Origin: Vibrio coralliilyticus
GTDB taxonomy: Bacteria > Pseudomonadota > Gammaproteobacteria > Enterobacterales > Vibrionaceae
Direction: 5' to 3'
DNA length: 64,000 bases
Assembly: GCF_024449095.1 (NCBI RefSeq)
Contig: NZ_CP024627.1
Location: forward strand, 2,542,001-2,606,000
A program made the translations under genes and the position numbers. The notes beneath the pieces are model-generated. The model did not search any database. It worked only from the letters and a program-made list of their open reading frames with translations, and had not been told where the DNA came from. Positions 58,655 to 64,000 of the stretch are shown here, in pieces (within the stretch, counting starts at the first letter, position 1; the number at the start of each line of letters is the position of its first letter).

Positions 58655-60385
58655 TTATTCTTCTTTAAATCGGTTTTCATCAGGAGCGACATTGAGGATC
58701 TGAAGCGTTCCTTTCAATATCTCAGAGAATACAGGACCAGCAACGGCGCCCCCATAATAGTTGTCCCCTTGAGGTTCATTGACAACTACGACTAAAGCGA
58801 CTCGTGGGTTGCTAACAGGGGCAATTCCTGCCGTATATGCAAAGTACTCGTCACCATAACCACCCGCTATCGCCTTGCGTGACGTACCGGTTTTGGCTGC
58901 AACACGATAACCAGGTACCGCCGCTTTAGTCGCGGTACCGCCAGGTTGGGTAACCGTCTCTAGCATATTCAGCACCATATGCGCATCATCTTCATCGATT
59001 ACTTGGCGGGATAAATCTTGCTGGTTATTTTCAATAATATGGATCGGCTGGTACTTACCAAAATTACCTAACGTAGCATAGGCATGCGCAAGCTGAAGAG
59101 GCGTAATCGTCAAACCATAGCCGAAGGCTAAAGTCGCGATCTCAAACTTGGACCAACGGCGTCGGTTGGGAAAAATACCCGGAGTTTCACCAACAAGGTT
59201 AAGCCCTGACATTTCACCAAAGCCCACCGAACTATACATACCAAGAAGTGCTTCCAATGGCATATCCAGTGCCAGCTTGGCCACACCAATATTACTTGAT
59301 TTTTTCAAGATAGTGGTTAAATCAGCCTTACCGACTTTGGAGGTATCACGGACTCTTTGCCCCCCAATCGGCATCAGGCCATTGCCAGTATCAATGATCG
59401 TATCCTTATCCGCGACCCCATTTTCAAGAGCTGCCAATACAACAAATGGTTTCACTGTTGAGCCGGGTTCAAACGCATCAGTAATCGCACGGTTACGCAT
59501 TTTAGCGGACTGGAGATCAGAGCGGTTATTCGGGTTGTAGGATGGCGCATTAACCATAGCCAATACGGCTCCCGTCTTCACATCCAATATGACTGCCGTC
59601 CCGGATGTGGCGCGATAATCCGCTACCGCCTGTTTAATCGATCGATAGGCAATTGCCTGAATACGTTGATCAATGGTTAACTCCAGTGGTTTACCTTCTT
59701 CATGCTCTTCCAAAGAAATGTTTTCCACCACCCGACCATATCGATCTTTGCGAATGATCCGTTTGCCCGCTTCACCGGTCAGCCATTTATCGTAACTGCG
59801 TTCAACCCCTTCTAGACCATGACCATCAATCCCTGTCACACCGACTAAGTGAGCACTGACCTCTCCCGTGGGGTAATAACGACGAGATTCAGCTTTCAGC
59901 CCCACACCAGCAAGCTTAAGCTCACGGATATAGTGTGCCATCGCAGGGCTTACTTGGCGCTGAAGATAGATAAAACGACGGGATGCATTGTTACGAATTT
60001 TGTCGATCATGTCTTGACGGTCAAGACCAAGAACATCGGCCAGTGCATACCAGCGATCCATGTTGGCAAAACCATTACGTTTGAAAATCGTTGCAGGATC
60101 GGCCCAAACGGCTTCCACAGGCACGCTAACAGCAAGAGGTTCACCGTTACGATCAGAAATAATCCCTCGCGCAGAATGAATCGTCTTCGCGCGAACGGAA
60201 CGTAAATCGCCTTGCTGAATAAGGTTGTCAGGCTCAACGATTTGAATATAGGCAATTCTTGTCACTAGCGCCGCGAAAGCACCAAAGACAAACAACAGCA
60301 CTAAATAAAAACGCCAACGGATCAAGCTCGGCTGTTCTGCAACAGCTTTTTTCTTAGCAGCTGAGGAGACTTTAGTTTTACTCAT
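58655..60385 (-). CDS. ftsI: Septal peptidoglycan transpeptidase FtsI (PBP3)
   Basis: Class B penicillin-binding protein (576 aa). One N-terminal helix (about 25-45), pedestal domain, then the transpeptidase with S309-TVK, S363-SN and K498-TG motifs. Works with FtsW and target of several beta-lactams. Its start overlaps ftsL by 4 bases. Confidence 0.97.
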   Translation of the reverse strand: MSKTKVSSAAKKKAVAEQPSLIRWRFYLVLLFVFGAFAALVTRIAYIQIVEPDNLIQQGDLRSVRAKTIHSARGIISDRNGEPLAVSVPVEAVWADPATIFKRNGFANMDRWYALADVLGLDRQDMIDKIRNNASRRFIYLQRQVSPAMAHYIRELKLAGVGLKAESRRYYPTGEVSAHLVGVTGIDGHGLEGVERSYDKWLTGEAGKRIIRKDRYGRVVENISLEEHEEGKPLELTIDQRIQAIAYRSIKQAVADYRATSGTAVILDVKTGAVLAMVNAPSYNPNNRSDLQSAKMRNRAITDAFEPGSTVKPFVVLAALENGVADKDTIIDTGNGLMPIGGQRVRDTSKVGKADLTTILKKSSNIGVAKLALDMPLEALLGMYSSVGFGEMSGLNLVGETPGIFPNRRRWSKFEIATLAFGYGLTITPLQLAHAYATLGNFGKYQPIHIIENNQQDLSRQVIDEDDAHMVLNMLETVTQPGGTATKAAVPGYRVAAKTGTSRKAIAGGYGDEYFAYTAGIAPVSNPRVALVVVVNEPQGDNYYGGAVAGPVFSEILKGTLQILNVAPDENRFKEE

Positions 60386-60699
60386 GGGAGGTCGATAATC
60401 ACTTCTTTATCTGAGTCTGGGCGTTTCATCTGCAACTCATCTTTAGCAATTTCTTGCACTCTGCTGTGCTCCGCTAAGGCAGTTTCTTCAATCAAAAGGT
60501 TACGCCACTCATTGTCTAGCCTTTCCCTTTCTTGTAAAGCCTGATCTTTCTCGGTAATCGCTTGACGTGTGTGATGGGTGGTAAATACTACCCCCATCGC
60601 TGATGCAAAGATCATGATCAATACCAGCAAAGGCACCCGACCAACGGTAAATAGGTCAAGGGCAATTAGCTTGGCGAGATTAGGCGTAGTTTTACTCAT
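60382..60699 (-). CDS. ftsL: Cell division protein FtsL
   Basis: Small bitopic divisome protein (105 aa). Short cytoplasmic start, one helix (about residues 21-42, VLIMIFASAMGVVFTTHHTRQ), then a periplasmic coiled coil (TEKDQALQERERLDNEWRNLLIEETALAEHSRVQEIAKDEL with heptad leucines, shown here only in outline). Partners are FtsB and FtsQ. Identity is supported by position between rsmH and ftsI. Confidence 0.9.
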   Translation of the reverse strand: MSKTTPNLAKLIALDLFTVGRVPLLVLIMIFASAMGVVFTTHHTRQAITEKDQALQERERLDNEWRNLLIEETALAEHSRVQEIAKDELQMKRPDSDKEVIIDLP

Positions 60700-60704
60700 C
60701 GGGG

Positions 60705-61655
60705 CTAGAGTTTCTCCGCAATGCGCAGTACTGAACTGCGAGAGCGCGTATTTACATCAATTTCTTGTTTCGAAGGTTTGATCGCTTTGCCAATAGGTTT
60801 GAGGTTCGCACTTCCTAGCGCTTTGATCTGAGCTTCTGTCATGGGAATTCCATGAGGCACTTCTGGACCTTTGCTCTCTTTACGAATGAAACGCTTCACC
60901 ATTCTGTCTTCCAGTGAATGGAAACTGATCACTGATAGGCGGCCTTCAGGGGCTAGGATACTCGCCGCTCCCTTTAACGCAGTCTCAATTTCTTCCAGCT
61001 CACTGTTGATATAAATGCGGAACGCCTGGAATGAACGCGTGGCTGGGTGCTTTTTCTCTTTAAAACTCTTTGGCGCCGCATCAGAAATAAGTTTAGCGAG
61101 CTGACCTGTACGCGTCAGCGGTTCGTTTTCTTCATTCTCACGGTAAGCAACGATCGCTTTAGCAATGCGGCGAGCATGTTTATCTTCACCAAACTCACGA
61201 ATAACCCAAGTGATGTCATCAAGATCGGCTTCCATCAACCACTGTGAGACAGGAATACCCGATGTCGGGTCCATACGCATATCTAGTGGACCATCTTTCA
61301 TAAAACTGAAGCCGCGTTCGGCATCATCAAGCTGAGGTGAGGAAACACCAAGATCAAGCAAGATACCATCGACTTGACCGACTAAACCTCTTTCTTCTGC
61401 ATACTTAGCCATACCTGAAAAAGGACCATGAATGATGGTGAACCTAGGGTCATCGATCGTCTTTGCTTCAGCAATGGCTTGCGGATCTCGGTCAATACTA
61501 AAAAGGCGACCATTTTCACCCAACTGCGCAAGAATTTGGCGGCTGTGACCACCACGACCAAATGTACCGTCAATGTAGGTACCATCAGGCTTAATCGCTA
61601 AGCCGTCGATAGACTCATGCAGTAATACAGAAATGTGCTTAAATTCTTCGGTCAT
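60705..61655 (-). CDS. rsmH: 16S rRNA (cytosine(1402)-N(4))-methyltransferase
   Basis: SAM methyltransferase (316 aa) for N4 of C1402 in 16S rRNA; RsmI, encoded beyond rnpB, methylates the ribose of the same base. Motifs: [27 protein letters not shown] (SAM), [21 protein letters not shown] and [15 protein letters not shown]. It is the first recognised dcw gene here; mraZ, usual in other bacteria, is absent. A 22-codon ORF ends 5 bases before its ATG. Confidence 0.97.
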   Translation of the reverse strand: MTEEFKHISVLLHESIDGLAIKPDGTYIDGTFGRGGHSRQILAQLGENGRLFSIDRDPQAIAEAKTIDDPRFTIIHGPFSGMAKYAEERGLVGQVDGILLDLGVSSPQLDDAERGFSFMKDGPLDMRMDPTSGIPVSQWLMEADLDDITWVIREFGEDKHARRIAKAIVAYRENEENEPLTRTGQLAKLISDAAPKSFKEKKHPATRSFQAFRIYINSELEEIETALKGAASILAPEGRLSVISFHSLEDRMVKRFIRKESKGPEVPHGIPMTEAQIKALGSANLKPIGKAIKPSKQEIDVNTRSRSSVLRIAEKL

Positions 61656-61660
61656 GGTTT

Positions 61661-61729
61661 TTATCTCGCTCTCGCACAGGCGCGCTCAAACTTTCCAGTG
61701 TACTGATTTAGAAGGTGATCGTCACCCAT
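61661..61729 (-). CDS. Possible 22-residue leader peptide before rsmH
   Basis: ATG at 61729 has GGAG 5 bases upstream and opens a 22-codon frame ([18 protein letters not shown] and four more residues) whose TAA lies 5 bases before the rsmH ATG, which itself has a weak ribosome-binding site. This suits translational coupling. It matches no family I know and may be chance. Confidence 0.3.
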   Translation of the reverse strand: MGDDHLLNQYTGKFERACARAR

Positions 61730-61797
61730 CGCAGCTCCGAACACGTGATATTGCGCTAAGTTTAGTGCTTGCAGAATTAATTTCGTCAACAAAAAGC

Positions 61798-61832
61798 AAA
61801 AAACCCATCATAACGCGGACGTTACGATGGGT
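61798..61832 (-). terminator. Terminator of rnpB
   Basis: Twelve-to-thirteen-pair stem ACCCATCGTAACG/CGTTATGATGGGT with a 4-nt loop followed by TTTTTT on the minus strand. Confidence 0.93.
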
Positions 61833-61839
61833 CTCGAAT

Positions 61840-62235
<396 letters not shown>

Positions 62236-62241
62236 AGGCGG

Positions 62242-62270
62242 ATTGTATAGAGATTGCTACTCAGTGTCTA
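62242..62270 (-). promoter_or_regulatory. Promoter of rnpB
   Basis: Minus strand TAGACA (62270-62265), 17-base spacer, TACAAT (62247-62242). Transcription would start about 7 bases on, right at the P1 helix. Confidence 0.85.
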
Positions 62271-62345
62271 GCGAGATCACAGATTAACCGTCAACCAAAG
62301 AACAAGTGCTTAGAAAACGAGCGAAGGTGTGAATCACATGTAGCC

Positions 62346-63209
62346 TCAATTGAGATGTTCTAATCCCCATTTATACAGGGCATTTTTCTTCAAGTTATAG
62401 ATTTCTGCCGCCATAGCCGCCGCTTTCTTCAAAGGCAGCTCTTTCGTTAAGATAGCCAATGTCCGAGTTGCTTCTTCAGGAAGAGTATCTTCTGCGGCCG
62501 CGCGGTAACCATGGATCAACAACGCCATTTCACCTCTTTGTTGATTCTCATCCGCTTTGACCCAGTCCACGAGTTCTCCTAACGGTAATCCGTGAATAGT
62601 TTCGAATGTCTTAGTCAGCTCACGAGCTAATACAACTTCACGCTCAGGCCCCAATATCTCTAACATGTCCTGTAGAGAGTCCACAATACGGTGCGGAGAT
62701 TCATAAAAGATACAAGTACGCTCCGCTTTGGCAATCTCAAGAAACTTATCTTTACGTCCTTTACTTTTTGCCGGTAAAAAGCCTTCAAAGCTGAATCTGT
62801 CTGACGGTAAGCCTGAAGCACTTAACGCAGTCACCACTGCACAAGCACCAGGAAGTGGCACAACTTTAACGCCCGCTTGACGACATTTTGTAACCAAGTG
62901 ATACCCTGGGTCACTGATTAAAGGTGTTCCAGCATCAGAAACTAAGGCAATTGAATACCCAGATAACAGTTTCTCAACCAGAACTTGCGCTTTTTGCTGT
63001 TCATTATGATCATGCAGTGCAAAAGTTTTTGTCGAAATACCAAAATGAGACAACAATTTGCCAGTATGACGCGTATCTTCGGCAGCAATGAGATCCACAC
63101 CGGTTAAAACATCGAGCGCACGTTGAGTGATATCACCTAAATTGCCAATTGGAGTCGGGACAATATAGAGAGTTGGGACCTCAGTTGGTAAGGTTTTGTT
63201 ATCTGTCAT
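62346..63209 (-). CDS. rsmI: 16S rRNA (cytidine(1402)-2'-O)-methyltransferase
   Basis: Tetrapyrrole-methylase-fold enzyme (287 aa) that 2'-O-methylates C1402 of 16S rRNA. Typical blocks: [51 protein letters not shown] and [12 protein letters not shown]. Divergent from lpoA across 63 bases. The 110 bases between it and rnpB hold the rnpB promoter. Confidence 0.96.
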   Translation of the reverse strand: MTDNKTLPTEVPTLYIVPTPIGNLGDITQRALDVLTGVDLIAAEDTRHTGKLLSHFGISTKTFALHDHNEQQKAQVLVEKLLSGYSIALVSDAGTPLISDPGYHLVTKCRQAGVKVVPLPGACAVVTALSASGLPSDRFSFEGFLPAKSKGRKDKFLEIAKAERTCIFYESPHRIVDSLQDMLEILGPEREVVLARELTKTFETIHGLPLGELVDWVKADENQQRGEMALLIHGYRAAAEDTLPEEATRTLAILTKELPLKKAAAMAAEIYNLKKNALYKWGLEHLN

Positions 63210-63272
63210 TTGTTTACCATCACTTCAACGATTAATATAGACACAATTTTATACGGAATTAGTTAATAACTC

Positions 63273-64000
63273 ATGGCCATGAAAAACCAAAAGCGACTCA
63301 GTGTAACACGCTTACTGACTCCTGTAGCCCTTGCTGTCACACTGGCAGCTTGTTCTACCGCACCTTCAACACCAACCAACGTTGATATTACGCTAGATCC
63401 GAACCAATCCATGCAAACTTACCTGATGCGGGCAGACAGCAGCGTAGGAAGTATTCAGAGTGACTGGTTAATCATGGCATTAAAAGCAGCCATAGAATCG
63501 GATGACTTAGCACAGGCTGATTTGCTAGTAAAACGCTTATCTAGACAAAAACTTTCTCATTTACAGCAAGCTGAGTGGCAACTTGCTCGTGCAGAGATAC
63601 TGAATAAACAAGAGCAGTATGAGCAAGCACTTAGTCAGCTGAAGTTTAACCCATCATGGAACTTAGCCGACGAGCAATGGAAGGTCTACCACCAGCTACG
63701 CGCGCAGCTATTGACTCAACAAGGTCAGTACTTTGAAGCGGCTCGTGAGCTGACTCGGTCTGCTGAGTTCGTTGAAAGAGCAAAACAAACGGCCATTGCC
63801 CAAAGCATTTGGAGCAACCTCAACCAATACAATCAGGATCAGATAACCGAACTCTCTGCGGAAGCTGATGAAGAGGTGCTTGATGGCTGGTTACAGTTGG
63901 CTATTTATACCAAAACGCTATCCAGTAACATTCCACAACTAAAAAATACACTGGAAAAGTGGTTGGCAGAAAATCCAAGCCACCCAGCGGCTACCTATAC
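63273..64000 (+). CDS. lpoA: Penicillin-binding protein activator LpoA (partial, 3' end outside window)
   Basis: Outer-membrane lipoprotein that reaches through the wall to activate PBP1A. The signal peptide ends in the lipobox VTLAACS (Cys at about residue 27). The first 242 or so residues show the helical TPR-like N-terminal domain (LARAEILNKQEQYEQALSQL, WLAENPSHPAA). The C-terminal activation domain lies beyond the window. ATG at 63273 chosen (MAMKNQKRLSV); an ATG two codons later is the alternative. Confidence 0.93.
   Translation, partial: MAMKNQKRLSVTRLLTPVALAVTLAACSTAPSTPTNVDITLDPNQSMQTYLMRADSSVGSIQSDWLIMALKAAIESDDLAQADLLVKRLSRQKLSHLQQAEWQLARAEILNKQEQYEQALSQLKFNPSWNLADEQWKVYHQLRAQLLTQQGQYFEAARELTRSAEFVERAKQTAIAQSIWSNLNQYNQDQITELSAEADEEVLDGWLQLAIYTKTLSSNIPQLKNTLEKWLAENPSHPAATY

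Noticed and set aside
45147..61655. Search for ddlB and mraZ within the dcw cluster
   Set aside because: Neither is present: murC is followed by a 182-bp gap and ftsQ, and rsmH is preceded by rnpB. I believe this is usual for vibrios, so it is not treated as a deletion event.

Overview
The window reads as a stretch of the main chromosome of a Vibrio species (Gammaproteobacteria). The evidence is a Na+-translocating NADH:quinone reductase locus, an OmpK porin of the type so far tied to vibrios, a PlzC-like tandem PilZ protein beside radA/serB, DUF3545 and DUF5363 micro-genes, and a division/cell-wall cluster that starts next to the RNase P RNA gene. Nearly everything is conserved chromosomal housekeeping. 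I see no insertion sequence, prophage, integron, CRISPR array, tRNA or rRNA.

Layout. 1-3.2 kb: start of the nqr operon (nqrA, nqrB, partial nqrC) on the minus strand. 3.5-8.3 kb: bolA, then divergently rlmG-yajG-ppiA-ampG, a neighbourhood partly shared with E. coli (bolA/yajG/ampG). 8.3-10.3 kb: an ECF sigma factor with its ChrR-type zinc anti-sigma factor and a stand-alone LON-domain protein, with two matching candidate ECF promoters. 10.5-14.2 kb: ompK, then panE-yajL-csdA. 14.3-19.9 kb: radA, the PilZ protein, serB and smp. 19.9-26.2 kb: nucleoside catabolism and uptake (deoCABD, xapX, nupC). 26.4-33.1 kb: a tatD-like nuclease with a 49-codon micro-gene, yaaA, an alanine/Na+ symporter, a DUF3545 gene, a hemerythrin protein, and the base-excision repair genes ung and nfo. 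33.4-35.5 kb: anaerobically controlled grcA, a LysR regulator and a TSUP permease. 35.7-42 kb: carAB with a candidate 3'-UTR sRNA, dapB, mutT. 42-61.7 kb: secA, lpxC and the dcw cluster (rsmH-ftsL-ftsI-murE-murF-mraY-murD-ftsW-murG-murC-ftsQ-ftsA-ftsZ), all on the minus strand and tightly packed. 61.8-64 kb: rnpB, rsmI and the start of lpoA.

How the genes work together. The dcw block makes lipid II (MurC-F, MraY, MurG), forms the divisome (FtsQ, L, A, Z, W, I), and is followed by lpxC and secA. LpoA and AmpG add PBP activation and muropeptide recycling. The deo operon plus NupC imports nucleosides and degrades them to central metabolites. CarAB feeds pyrimidine and arginine synthesis, and DapB feeds diaminopimelate for MurE. 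The RpoE/ChrR pair is a probable singlet-oxygen-type stress switch.

Most interesting signals: (1) matching TGATCC...CGTAA motifs before both the LON-domain gene and the sigma gene; (2) a roughly 150-residue AT-rich insertion in AmpG; (3) a hairpin-rich gap between xapX and deoC; (4) a 35-codon ORF with a bracketing inverted repeat between nfo and ung; (5) a CarZ-like 3'-UTR RNA after carB; (6) a perfect 18-bp palindrome in the secA leader; (7) a 22-codon ORF with a ribosome-binding site just before rsmH. I did not find a convincing wholly new multi-gene system.
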